DNA from: Streptomyces sp. DH5 | GTDB lineage: Bacteria > Actinomycetota > Actinomycetes > Streptomycetales > Streptomycetaceae | Assembly: GCF_020873915.1 (NCBI RefSeq) | Contig: NZ_JAHWGP010000026.1 | Coordinates: 45,066 to 109,065 of the forward strand | Reading direction: 5' to 3' | Length of the DNA: 64,000 nt | Shown: piece after piece, positions 49,507 through 57,477 of the stretch | Layout: each line of letters begins with the position of its first letter | Numbering within the stretch: position 1 is the stretch's first letter | The notes under the pieces: model-generated | Databases searched by the model: none | Told to the model about the DNA's origin: nothing | The model's input: the letters and a program-made list of their open reading frames with translations, nothing else | Made by a program: the position numbers and the translations under genes

Positions 49507-50064
49507 GTGGGCATCGGTAGGGAAATGCGCCGCCTGTGCGGCGAGTTGGTCGCGGAGCTGACGCTTCCCGCTCCGGCGCTTCCCGCCGACCTGTACGCCG
49601 CCCTGTGCGAGGGGATGAGCCGGCGCCGGGGCCGTCCCGTGCTGTTCCGCACGGCCGCCTTCCCGCCGGAGACGGCGAGCGGGCTGTGGCTCGACATGGC
49701 GGAGCAGGACCTCGTGGTGATCGAGGAACGCACCGCGCCGGACCACCAGCTGGTGATCCTGGGCCATGAGCTGTGGCACATGAAGGCGGGCCACTGCGGC
49801 AGTCGTGTCGAGGGAGCCGAGGTCGCCACGCGGTTGCTGGGTGCGGTGCCGGACGAGGAGGCGTTGCGGGCGACCGTCCTGAGGATCGCCGCACGCACCC
49901 GTTTCGACCTCGCCGAGGAGAAGGAGGCCGAGGCGTTCGGCCTGCTGCTGGCCAGCAAGTGCCGGACACTGCTGACCGGTTCGGCGCTTCGGGGGCCGGT
50001 GCAGCGGGATCATCTGGCGGGCCGTATCGGAGCGTCGCTGGGATACCTGGGGCCCCGCGGCTGA
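49507..50064 (+). CDS. ImmA/IrrE-type metallopeptidase domain protein
   Basis: 185-aa protein with zinc-protease motif HELWH (residues 86-90, HExxH) and a downstream acidic segment LAEEKEAEAFGLLLAS that can supply the third ligand. In ImmA/IrrE systems such proteases cut or inactivate a partner XRE repressor. The adjacent upstream XRE gene is the obvious candidate partner. GTG start. A strong hairpin at 50156-50185 follows. Whether it acts as a toxin or as a development switch cannot be told here. Confidence 0.86.
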   Translation: MGIGREMRRLCGELVAELTLPAPALPADLYAALCEGMSRRRGRPVLFRTAAFPPETASGLWLDMAEQDLVVIEERTAPDHQLVILGHELWHMKAGHCGSRVEGAEVATRLLGAVPDEEALRATVLRIAARTRFDLAEEKEAEAFGLLLASKCRTLLTGSALRGPVQRDHLAGRIGASLGYLGPRG

Positions 50065-50155
50065 GCGGGCGCGCCCCGGCGTGCGAGCCCCGCCGGCCGG
50101 GCGAACCGGCCCCGGGAGCAACCCGATTGTCAGTGGTGGGCGGCAAGCTGGAGAC

Positions 50156-50185
50156 GTGCGCCCCCCTCCGTGTGCGGGGGCGCAC
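50156..50185 (+). terminator. Hairpin terminator after the ImmA-type gene
   Basis: GTGCGCCCCC / GGGGGCGCAC, perfect 10-bp arms with a 10-nt loop, ending 33 bp before the next start codon. Confidence 0.75.
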
Positions 50186-50218
50186 CACCGACGACCTCGA
50201 CACGGGGAGAGCCGAGCG

Positions 50219-50455
50219 ATGCCCACCGCCGTACTGACCGACCGCGAGCGCACCGCCGTCCAGGCCTATCTACGGCTGCTGCACACCGTGCGCGCCGCCT
50301 TCGACACGCGGTCAGGACCGGCCGGCCCGTCCGGGCCGCCGCTCGTTCCCCCCTCCGTCCTCGCCGAGGCGGAGGCCGCCCTGGCCCGGGCGGGCCTGAC
50401 GGGCAACGAGGAGGAGTTCTTCCGCATGGTCCGGGACTGGCACCCCGAGCCGTAA
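50219..50455 (+). CDS. Small hypothetical protein
   Basis: 78-aa acidic helical protein (MPTAVLTDRERTAVQAYL at the start, then LHTVRAAFD, a Pro/Gly-rich turn, VLAEAEAALARAGL and a terminal EEFFRMVRDWHPEP). ATG 50219 follows GGGGAGAG. It is flanked by hairpins on both sides, so it is probably its own transcription unit. GC-rich third codon positions support coding. No family is recognised. Confidence 0.72.
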   Translation: MPTAVLTDRERTAVQAYLRLLHTVRAAFDTRSGPAGPSGPPLVPPSVLAEAEAALARAGLTGNEEEFFRMVRDWHPEP

Positions 50456-50475
50456 CCCTGCCGGACCGGGCGAGA

Positions 50476-50512
50476 GGCGTGCGGGAGGTGTGACACGGCC
50501 GTCCCGCACGCC
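50476..50512 (+). terminator. Hairpin terminator after the small gene
   Basis: GGCGTGCGGGA (50476-50486) / TCCCGCACGCC (50502-50512), perfect 11-bp arms with a 15-nt loop. Confidence 0.8.
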
Positions 50513-50542
50513 CCGGCCCGGACACCCGACACCACCCCGAAC

Positions 50543-50700
50543 GCCCCCAGGGGGCGCGGGGGGACTGCCCTGCCCGGCCCTCACCGAGCCCCAGCCATAC
50601 CGCCGCACGGCCCGCTCCCACGGAAAGGGGCGCGCACCTCCGGTTCGGGACCGACGCCACTCCCCACACCCCCGGGGGCGTGGGGAACTGCGCTCTCAGC
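50543..50700. repeat. Two copies of a Streptomyces extragenic repeat
   Basis: Copy one (50543-50575) reads GCCCCCAGGGGGCGCGGGGG then ACTGCCC. Copy two (50661-50700) reads CCCCCGGGGGCGTGGGGAAC then TGCGCTC. The GGGGCGyGGGGAACTGCGC motif is a dispersed palindromic unit I recognise from many Streptomyces intergenic regions. Together with the hairpin at 50476 it fills the 341-bp gap before the PPTase stop. Confidence 0.7.
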
Positions 50701-50796
50701 CCCTACCCGGCCGAAGCCGCTCCGCCACCGCGGCAGCGCTGACGGCGCCGGCGGCGCTTCCGCCGCTCGCCCCCGTACCACCGGCGGAGCCGCGTT

Positions 50797-51474
50797 TCAC
50801 CCGTGCGGCACCGCGATCGCCGTCACGATCAGACCGTCGTCGGCGGCCCAGCGGCCGGTGAAGTGGCCGATGCGGCGCCCGCCCACCAGCGGACCGGGGA
50901 CGAGGAGGGTGGCTCGGAAGCCGCCCCGGGTGTCTTCGCCGTAGTCGGGGAAGAGGTCGATGTGGGCCTCCTCGAAGTCCAGCCACTTGCCGGTGAGCGG
51001 GAACCACGCCTTGTAGACCGCCTCCTTGGCGCTGAACAGCAGCCGGTCCCAGTGCACCGCGGGCAGCTCCCCGGCCAGCGCGGCGATCCGCGTGGCCTCC
51101 TGGGGCAGTGCCACGGCGGGCAGCACACCCTCGGGCAGCGGCCCGTGCAGCTCGGCGTCGATACCCACGGAGGCGAGGTCCCCGGCGCGCACCAGGGCGG
51201 CGGCGCAGTAGCCCTGACAGTGGGTCATGCTGCCCGTCAGACCCTCCGGCCAGACCGGGGCGCCGCGCTCACCGGGCAGCACGGCCCGCGGCGGCACACC
51301 GAGTTTCTCCATCGCACGGCGGGCGCAGGACCGTACGGCGGTGAATTCCCGCCGGCGTTTGGGGACGGCCCGCCGGATCAGCGTCTCCTCCTCCGGGTAC
51401 AGCGGGGCGTCGGCGCCCTCGTCGCCGTAGGCCTCCACGGTGACGACCGTCTGCGGCAGCAGCTCCCCGATCAC
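50797..51474 (-). CDS. 4'-phosphopantetheinyl transferase (Sfp/EntD type)
   Basis: 225-aa enzyme that attaches the phosphopantetheine arm of CoA to carrier proteins of polyketide, peptide or siderophore pathways. Motifs are GSMTHCQGYCAAAL, VGIDAELHGPLPEGV (Mg-binding D-x-E) and the hallmark FSAKEAVYKAW. GTG 51474 overlaps the stop of the metallophosphoesterase gene (GTGA), so the two are coupled. It resembles the S. coelicolor PPTase in this chromosomal neighbourhood. No carrier protein is encoded in the window. Confidence 0.93.
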   Translation of the reverse strand: MIGELLPQTVVTVEAYGDEGADAPLYPEEETLIRRAVPKRRREFTAVRSCARRAMEKLGVPPRAVLPGERGAPVWPEGLTGSMTHCQGYCAAALVRAGDLASVGIDAELHGPLPEGVLPAVALPQEATRIAALAGELPAVHWDRLLFSAKEAVYKAWFPLTGKWLDFEEAHIDLFPDYGEDTRGGFRATLLVPGPLVGGRRIGHFTGRWAADDGLIVTAIAVPHG

Positions 51475-52337
51475 CGTCCGTCCTCCGCTCCGGGCTCCGC
51501 GGGCAGGATCCGCCGGAGCTGTCCCGGCGGCCGGTCCCGCTTGCGCCACTCGCGCGGGTAGCCCACCGACACCTCCTCGAAGCGGACCCCGTCCCGCCAG
51601 GTGGTCCTGGGGATGTGCAGGTGGCCGTAGACCATGGTGCGGACGGGGAATCTGCGGTGCCAGTCGTCGGTGAGTACGGTGCCGCACCACATGGCGAACT
51701 CGGGGTGCCAGAGCACGTCCGTGGGATGGCGGTGCGACGGGTAGTGGTTGACGAGGACCAGCGGCAGGCCGTCCGGCACCTCGGCGAGCCGGCGCTCCGT
51801 CTCGGCGACCCGGGCCCGGCACCAGTCCTCACGGGTCGGGTACGGGTCGGGGTGCAGCAGGTACTCGTCGGTGCAGACGATCCCGGTGCCGTGCGCGTAC
51901 TCCAGCCCTTCGTCCTTGGTGGCACAGCCGGACGGCAGGAACGTGTAGTCGTACAGCAGGAAGAGGGGCGCCACGGCCGCCGGGCCGCCGGGCCCCTCCC
52001 AGACCGGGTAGGGGTCCTCGGGCGTGACCACTCCGAGGTCGCGGCACTGCTCGACCAGGTGGTCGTAACGGGCGACGCCGCGCAGCGTGACCGCGTCGCT
52101 CGGGTGGGTCCACAGTTCGTGGTTGCCCGGTACCCAGACGACCTTCGCGAACCGGCCGGCGAGGGTCTTGAGCGCCCAGCGGATGTCCTCGACGGTCTCC
52201 GCCACGTCGCCGGCGACCAGCAGCCAGTCCTCGTCCGACGCGGGCCGCATCGCTTCGACCAGGGCACGGTTCTCGGCATAGCCGATGTGCAGGTCGCTGA
52301 TGGCCCAGAGCTGTCCGCCGCCGTGCGTCCCCGACAT
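51471..52337 (-). CDS. Metallophosphoesterase
   Basis: 288-aa calcineurin-like phosphoesterase with the full metal set: SDLHIGYAEN (D-x-H), AGDVAE (GD), PGNHELW (GNHE), NHYPSH and GHLH near the C-terminus. ATG 52337 (MSGTHGGG) has GGAGGG nine bases upstream; an earlier ATG at 52382 is less likely. It is translationally coupled to the PPTase gene. The substrate is not evident; the association with a PPTase suggests phosphopantetheine or nucleotide metabolism, which is speculation. Confidence 0.88.
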   Translation of the reverse strand: MSGTHGGGQLWAISDLHIGYAENRALVEAMRPASDEDWLLVAGDVAETVEDIRWALKTLAGRFAKVVWVPGNHELWTHPSDAVTLRGVARYDHLVEQCRDLGVVTPEDPYPVWEGPGGPAAVAPLFLLYDYTFLPSGCATKDEGLEYAHGTGIVCTDEYLLHPDPYPTREDWCRARVAETERRLAEVPDGLPLVLVNHYPSHRHPTDVLWHPEFAMWCGTVLTDDWHRRFPVRTMVYGHLHIPRTTWRDGVRFEEVSVGYPREWRKRDRPPGQLRRILPAEPGAEDGR

Positions 52338-52574
52338 CCCCGCCGTCCCTCCAGCCGTCACCGAACGTCCCCACGAGATCACATCCCCGGCGCCCGGACA
52401 AGCAACACCCCGCTGCCCGGCCCGGTACCGGGCGCATCCGCCGAAGCCTTATGATCGCCCCGACACCACCGCCGTGAAGCGCCCTTCGCACAGGGCGGTT
52501 TGGTGACCCTTCCAACGTCTTGCCCGGGCAACGGGCCGCTGCGCCCTGCCCGCGAACCGTGAAAGGCGGCCCGT

Positions 52575-53729
52575 ATGGTCTCTCGCGTACGCGTCTGGCT
52601 CAACCGCACGTACGCGGAGAACGTGTTCTTCATGGATCAGCTGAGGCGGAATCCGGCCGGCCGTCCCGTCGAGATCCACGCCACGCACGGTGACCCCGAC
52701 TCCCCGGTGCTGGCCGCCGCCGACATCGCCGAGCCGGAGCCCGAGGGGCTGTCCCCGGCGGCGTACGTCGAGTACGCGCTCACCCGGTGCGAGCGGCTCG
52801 GCATCGACGTCTTCGTGCCCCGGCTGCACCAGTCGGCGATCGTGGGGCACCGCGCCGACTTCGAGGCCGTGGGCACGGCGCTGCTGGCGCCGCCGCCGGA
52901 GGCGGTGGCGGTGTTCCTGGACAAGGCGATCGCCTATGAGGCGGTCCAGGCGATCGGGGTGCCCGTGCCGCCGTGGTGGCGGGTGCGGAGCGCGGACGAA
53001 CTCCTGGCTGCGGTGGAGGAGTTGGAGGGCAACGGACACCGTGCGTGCTTCAAGCCGGCGTCCGGTGCGGGCGGGGTGGGCTTCCGTGTGATCACGCGTG
53101 ATCCCTTCTCCCTCGCGCAGCTGAGTGGCTTCCCCGGCCCGAACGTGCCGCTCGGTCTGGCGCTGGACGCGGTACGGGAGGCCGGGGAGCCGGTCGACTG
53201 GCTGGTGATGCCGCGCCTGGAGCAACCCGAGGTGTCCGTGGACTGTCTGACCGGGCCCGACAACCGGATCCGGCTGGCCGTGGGACGCACCAAGAACGGA
53301 CGGCGCCGGGGTTTCACCCTGCACGAGCAGTGGCTGGAGCCGGCCCGGCGGATCGCGGAGGGCTTCGGTCTGCACCACCTGTCGAACATCCAGTTCCGGA
53401 TGTTCGGTGACCGGCCCGTCCTCATGGACGTCAACACCCGCGCGGCGGGCGGGCTGCACCAGCTGTCCCTGTGCGGGGTGAACGCCCCGTGGGCCGCGGT
53501 ACGGCTGGCGCTGGGCGACGACCCGGGCGAGATGACGCCGCCGTTCCTGGGGCCGGACTACTCCGTGGTCCCCGGTCCGCGTCCGCTGCTGCCGGTGATG
53601 CTGCCGCAGCCGCGGGACGAGGTACCCGCGTCGGCGCTCGGTGCCGAAACCACACGGGCGGCGCTCGGTGGCGTACCCGCTCCGGCGGTGCCCGCGGAGG
53701 CGAGGACGGCGACCGGAGCGCGCCCGTAG
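52575..53729 (+). CDS. ATP-grasp domain protein
   Basis: 384-aa ligase-like protein. An N-terminal Rossmann-type domain (VRVWLNRTYAENVFFMDQL, IDVFVPRLHQSAIVGHRADF) is followed by an ATP-grasp fold: DKAIAYEAVQAIGVPVP, CFKPASGAGGVGFRVI, LVMPRLEQPEVSVDCL and the metal-binding LMDVNTRAAGG. It resembles carbamoyl-phosphate-synthase-like or amino-acid ligases. The last 50 residues are Pro/Ala-rich. ATG 52575 follows GAAAGGCGG. The substrate is unknown. It is convergent with a GH4 glycosidase. Confidence 0.87.
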   Translation: MVSRVRVWLNRTYAENVFFMDQLRRNPAGRPVEIHATHGDPDSPVLAAADIAEPEPEGLSPAAYVEYALTRCERLGIDVFVPRLHQSAIVGHRADFEAVGTALLAPPPEAVAVFLDKAIAYEAVQAIGVPVPPWWRVRSADELLAAVEELEGNGHRACFKPASGAGGVGFRVITRDPFSLAQLSGFPGPNVPLGLALDAVREAGEPVDWLVMPRLEQPEVSVDCLTGPDNRIRLAVGRTKNGRRRGFTLHEQWLEPARRIAEGFGLHHLSNIQFRMFGDRPVLMDVNTRAAGGLHQLSLCGVNAPWAAVRLALGDDPGEMTPPFLGPDYSVVPGPRPLLPVMLPQPRDEVPASALGAETTRAALGGVPAPAVPAEARTATGARP

Positions 53730-53852
53730 AAGTTTTTCCGGGAAATTTCCGCCGGGGGTGTATCAGGGGCCGGGTTGCGTGCTCTTGATGGTGTCGGCGA
53801 CTTGGGGAAGCCGCCGGGGGGAAGCACGGGGGAACGGGGGGCTCGGGTCGGT

Positions 53853-53880
53853 CGGTCGCTGTCACGGGGGGGGGCGACCG
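53853..53880. terminator. Hairpin between ATP-grasp and GH4 genes
   Basis: CGGTCGC (53853-53859) / GCGACCG (53874-53880) with a 14-nt G-rich loop. A separate A/T-rich palindrome GGAAATTTCC lies at 53741-53750, just after the ATP-grasp stop. Confidence 0.55.
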
Positions 53881-53892
53881 GCCGGCCCGAAG

Positions 53893-55230
53893 CTATCCGA
53901 GGTAGGCGAGGCCGGGGTGGACGGCGGTGTAGCCGTCGACGAGACGGCGGGCGACGCTCACGGAGTCGACGAGCGGGTGCAGGGCGAAGGCCTTGACCGC
54001 ACCGGCGCGGGAGCCCGACCGGGCGGCGGCCAGCACCTCGCGTTCCACGGCCTTGACGGCACAGACCAGACCGGTGGCGTGATGGGGCAGCGGGTCGACG
54101 GAGACGGGGTGCGCGCCGTTGGCGTCCACCAGGCAGGGCACCTCGATCACGGCCTCCGCGTCCAGCGGTGACAGGGTGCCGCGGTTGGGGACGTTGAGGA
54201 TCAGGGTGGTGCGTTCGTCGCGGGCGATCGCCCGCATCAGGGCGAGCGCCACCTTCTCGTAGCCGCCGGACAGGTCGTCGGCCTCGCGTTCGCCCGCGTC
54301 GGCGGTCTCCCTGTTCTCGGCCATGTAGGTGGCCTCGCGTTCGGCGCGGGTGCGGTCCCACAGGGCGAGTGCGGACACCCCGGGGTCGCGGGTCCCGGCG
54401 TAGAAGCGGGCCTGCTGGTCGTGCAGGAACGCGCCCCGGGTCCGCTCGGCCCGCCGGTAGGCGTCCACCGCCTCCCGGTTGAAGTAGTAGTAGTGCAGGT
54501 ACTCGTTGGGGACCGCGCCGAGGGATCGCAGCCAGTCGGCGCCGAAGAGCCTGCCCTCCTCGAAGGAGCCCAGCAGCGCGGGGTCGTCGAGCAGGCGCGG
54601 GAGGTGGTCCCGCCCGGCGATGCGCAGGCCGCGCACCCAGCCGAGGTGGTTGAGGCCGACGTAGTCGATCCACGCCTCGCGCGGGTCCACGCCGAGCACC
54701 CGGGCGATACGGCGGCCGAGGCCGACCGGTGAGTCGCAGATTCCGACGACGCGGTCGCCGAGGTGCCGGGCCATGGCCTCGGTGACCAGTCCTGCCGGGT
54801 TGGTGAAGTTGATGACCCAGGCGTCGGGCGCGAGGCGCGCGACCCGGCGGGCGATGTCCACGGCGACGGGCACGGTGCGCAGGCCGTAGGCGATGCCGCC
54901 CGCGCCGACGGTCTCCTGGCCGAGCACGCCCTCGGCGAGGGCGACCCGTTCGTCGTCGGCCCGGCCCTCCAGGCCGCCGACGCGGATCGCGGAGAAGACG
55001 AAGCCGGCGCCGCGCAGCGCCTCGTCGAGGTCGGTCGTCCAGGTCACCTCGGGGGCGTCGGGCACACCGGTGGCCTGTTCGGCCAGCACCCGGGCGATCG
55101 CGCGCAGCCGGGCGGCGTCCACGTCGTGCAGCACGACCCGGGTCACCCGCCCCTCGGCGTGGTCCCCGAGCAGCGCGCCGTACACCAGCGGCACACGGAA
55201 CCCTCCGCCGCCCAGAATCGTCAGCCTCAC
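53893..55230 (-). CDS. GH4 family 6-phospho-beta-glucosidase / alpha-glucosidase-type glycosidase
   Basis: 445-aa NAD- and metal-dependent glycosidase of family GH4. It has the N-terminal Rossmann motif LTILGGGGFRVPLVYGAL, then FTNPAGLVTEAM, the metal-binding GICDSPVGLG (family G-x-C), YVGLNHLGW and HALPLVDS-like ending (ALHPLVDSVSVAR). These enzymes use an oxidation-elimination cycle at C3 to cleave phospho-glycosides. ATG 55230. No PTS or sugar transporter is adjacent. Confidence 0.92.
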   Translation of the reverse strand: MRLTILGGGGFRVPLVYGALLGDHAEGRVTRVVLHDVDAARLRAIARVLAEQATGVPDAPEVTWTTDLDEALRGAGFVFSAIRVGGLEGRADDERVALAEGVLGQETVGAGGIAYGLRTVPVAVDIARRVARLAPDAWVINFTNPAGLVTEAMARHLGDRVVGICDSPVGLGRRIARVLGVDPREAWIDYVGLNHLGWVRGLRIAGRDHLPRLLDDPALLGSFEEGRLFGADWLRSLGAVPNEYLHYYYFNREAVDAYRRAERTRGAFLHDQQARFYAGTRDPGVSALALWDRTRAEREATYMAENRETADAGEREADDLSGGYEKVALALMRAIARDERTTLILNVPNRGTLSPLDAEAVIEVPCLVDANGAHPVSVDPLPHHATGLVCAVKAVEREVLAAARSGSRAGAVKAFALHPLVDSVSVARRLVDGYTAVHPGLAYLG

Positions 55231-55512
55231 GTCCGCACCCTTCCCACCACGACGAACGGGAACGACCCTACTCGCGGCGCGGGCGGCAGGGGCGGCACGG
55301 CGGGCCGCGCGATCGCGTCAACGGCACCGTGACCTGTACGGCCTTGTCGAAGAACTGCCGCCGCGCACGGCCATTCCGCCGCGCACGGCCTTTCCCTCAC
55401 GGCCCGTGCGGACACCGGCGGGCGGCGTCCGGCACGGAAATCCCTCTCACCGGTGAGGACAGGCTTCCGGTCCCTCGTGATACTGGGACGCCCCCGCCCC
55501 GAGGAGCCCGCC

Positions 55513-56709
55513 GTGTTACTCCGCTCCGCCCTCACGCCGGTCGTCGCCCGCTGGCGTACGGCGAATCCGTACGCCCTCGACACCGCGCTCGCCGCACTCG
55601 TGCTGTTCGCCGTCTCGTTGCAGTGGATCTTCCCGGACGAGGGGGACGATCCGCTGACCTGGCAGGGATGGCTGCTGGGAGCGGCCACCGCAGTGCCGCT
55701 GGTATGGCGGCGGCGGGCGCCCTTCACGACCGCGTGTGCCGTGTCGGTCGCCACTCCCGCGCAGGCGCTGTACCACGCTCCCCCGCCCGACGTGATGTAC
55801 GGCGGGATGGTCGTCCTGTACACCCTGGCCGCAGAGGGCAGGCCCTGGCAGCGTCGGACGATGCTCGCGGGGTGGGTGATCGGGGTCGTCACGACGATGC
55901 AGCACCAGGCGGCGAAGGAGCCCTTCGAGTACGCCTTCCACCTGATGGGGCTCATCTGCGCGTACGCCCTGGGCATGCTCGCCCGCGTACAGCGCGCCTA
56001 CACCACCGAACTGGAGGACAGGGCCCGCCGGCTGGAGCGGGAGCGGGCCGCGGACACCGCCCGGGCGAGGGCCGAGGAACGCTCCCGCATCGCCCGGGAC
56101 ATGCACGACATCCTGGCGCACGCCGTGAGCCTGATGGTGGTGCAGGCGGAGGCCGGCCCGGTGGTGGTGCGCAAGGACCCCGCGCGTGCCGAGGCGACGT
56201 TCGACACCATCGCGGCGACGGGCCGCGACGCGATGAACCAACTGCGTAGGATCCTTGGTGTGTTGAAGGAGGAGCGGCCCGAGGGCGAGGACGTGCCACG
56301 GCTGCCGCAGCCGAGCGTGACGGCCCTGCCCGCCCTGGTGGACCGGGTGCGGGAGTCCACGGGGTTGCGCGCCGAGCTGCGCACCACGGGGGTGCCCCGC
56401 CCGCTGTCCTCGGACACCGAGGTCGCGGCCTACCGTGTGGTCCAGGAGGCGCTCACCAACACCGTGAAGCACGCCCGTGCCTCCCTCGCGGTGGTCGAGC
56501 TGGACTGGGCGCAGGAGCGGGTGACCGTGACCGTCACGGACGACGGGCGGGGACCGTCCGCGCCGTCGGGCGGTCACGGGCTGATCGGCATCCGGGAGCG
56601 GGCCGCGGCCTGCGGGGGCAGCGCGGAGACCGGTGCCGGTCCGGACGGCGGATTCCGGGTCGTCGTGCGGCTGCCGGTGGCCGCCGACCGTGAGGGGGCC
56701 CTCGGGTGA
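55513..56709 (+). CDS. Sensor histidine kinase (NarL-type, TTA second codon)
   Basis: 398-aa membrane kinase. About four to five hydrophobic segments in residues 20-155 and a coiled linker lead to a HisKA_3 dimerisation domain with phospho-acceptor His198 (RIARDMHDILAHAVS). A HATPase follows (VVQEALTNTVKHA, DDGRGP, GHGLIGIRERA). GTG 55513 has GAGGAG seven bases upstream. The second codon is TTA (GTG TTA CTC), so translation should depend on the rare bldA tRNA. The stop overlaps the response-regulator start (GTGA). Ligand unknown. Confidence 0.92.
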   Translation: MLLRSALTPVVARWRTANPYALDTALAALVLFAVSLQWIFPDEGDDPLTWQGWLLGAATAVPLVWRRRAPFTTACAVSVATPAQALYHAPPPDVMYGGMVVLYTLAAEGRPWQRRTMLAGWVIGVVTTMQHQAAKEPFEYAFHLMGLICAYALGMLARVQRAYTTELEDRARRLERERAADTARARAEERSRIARDMHDILAHAVSLMVVQAEAGPVVVRKDPARAEATFDTIAATGRDAMNQLRRILGVLKEERPEGEDVPRLPQPSVTALPALVDRVRESTGLRAELRTTGVPRPLSSDTEVAAYRVVQEALTNTVKHARASLAVVELDWAQERVTVTVTDDGRGPSAPSGGHGLIGIRERAAACGGSAETGAGPDGGFRVVVRLPVAADREGALG

Positions 56710-57380
56710 GCATCCGCGTGGTCGTCGCCGACGACCAGGAGCTGGTCAGGGCCGGTTTCGGCATGATCCTCGACGCCCAGGACGACATCGAGGTGGTCGC
56801 CGAGGCCGGTGACGGCGCGGAGGCCGTCGAGGCGGTGCGCCGGCACAGCGCGGACGTGGTGCTGCTCGACATCCGCATGCCGGTGATGGACGGTCTGGAG
56901 GCGGCCCGCCGGGTGTGCGCGGAGTCGGGCTGCAAGGTGGTCATGCTGACCACCTTCGACCTGGACGAGTACGTGTACGACGCGCTGTACGCGGGCGCCA
57001 GCGGCTTCCTGCTCAAGGACGTCCGCCGGGACGACCTCGTGCACGCGGTGCGGGTGGTGGCGGCCGGTGACTCGCTGCTCGCCCCGGCCGTGACACGGCG
57101 GCTGGTCGCGGACGTCGTGCGGCGCCGCCGGGAAGAGGCCGCCACGGGCACCGAGGCGACACCGCAGCGCCTGGACGCGCTCACCGCACGCGAGGTGGAG
57201 ACCCTGCGGCTACTGGCCCGGGGACTGTCCAACGCGGAGATCGCCACGACCCTGTTCGTCAGTGAACACACCGTCAAGACACATGTGAGCAACGTGCTGG
57301 GCAAACTGGCTCTCCGGGACCGGGTGCAGGCGGTGATCTGCGCGTACGAGACGGGACTGATCACTCCCGGCTCCCCCTGA
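56706..57380 (+). CDS. NarL/FixJ-family response regulator
   Basis: 224-aa regulator. The receiver (residues 3-120) has acidic pocket Asp9/Asp10, phospho-acceptor Asp55 in VVLLDIRMPVMDG and Lys in FLLKDVRRDD. A C-terminal LuxR HTH lies at about 155-212 (LTAREVETLRLLARGLSNAE, FVSEHTVKTHVSNVLGKL). GTG 56706 overlaps the kinase stop, so it is translated with its kinase. The MMPL transporter 97 bp downstream is a likely target, as this arrangement is common. Confidence 0.94.
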   Translation: MSIRVVVADDQELVRAGFGMILDAQDDIEVVAEAGDGAEAVEAVRRHSADVVLLDIRMPVMDGLEAARRVCAESGCKVVMLTTFDLDEYVYDALYAGASGFLLKDVRRDDLVHAVRVVAAGDSLLAPAVTRRLVADVVRRRREEAATGTEATPQRLDALTAREVETLRLLARGLSNAEIATTLFVSEHTVKTHVSNVLGKLALRDRVQAVICAYETGLITPGSP

Positions 57381-57477
57381 GGAGTGAGGGAGAGGGCCTT
57401 GTCCCCCGTACGGGCGAGGCCCGTATCCCGCTCCCACCGGCGATTCGCCGCCCCCTCCACGGCGGGAGTCTGAGGTC

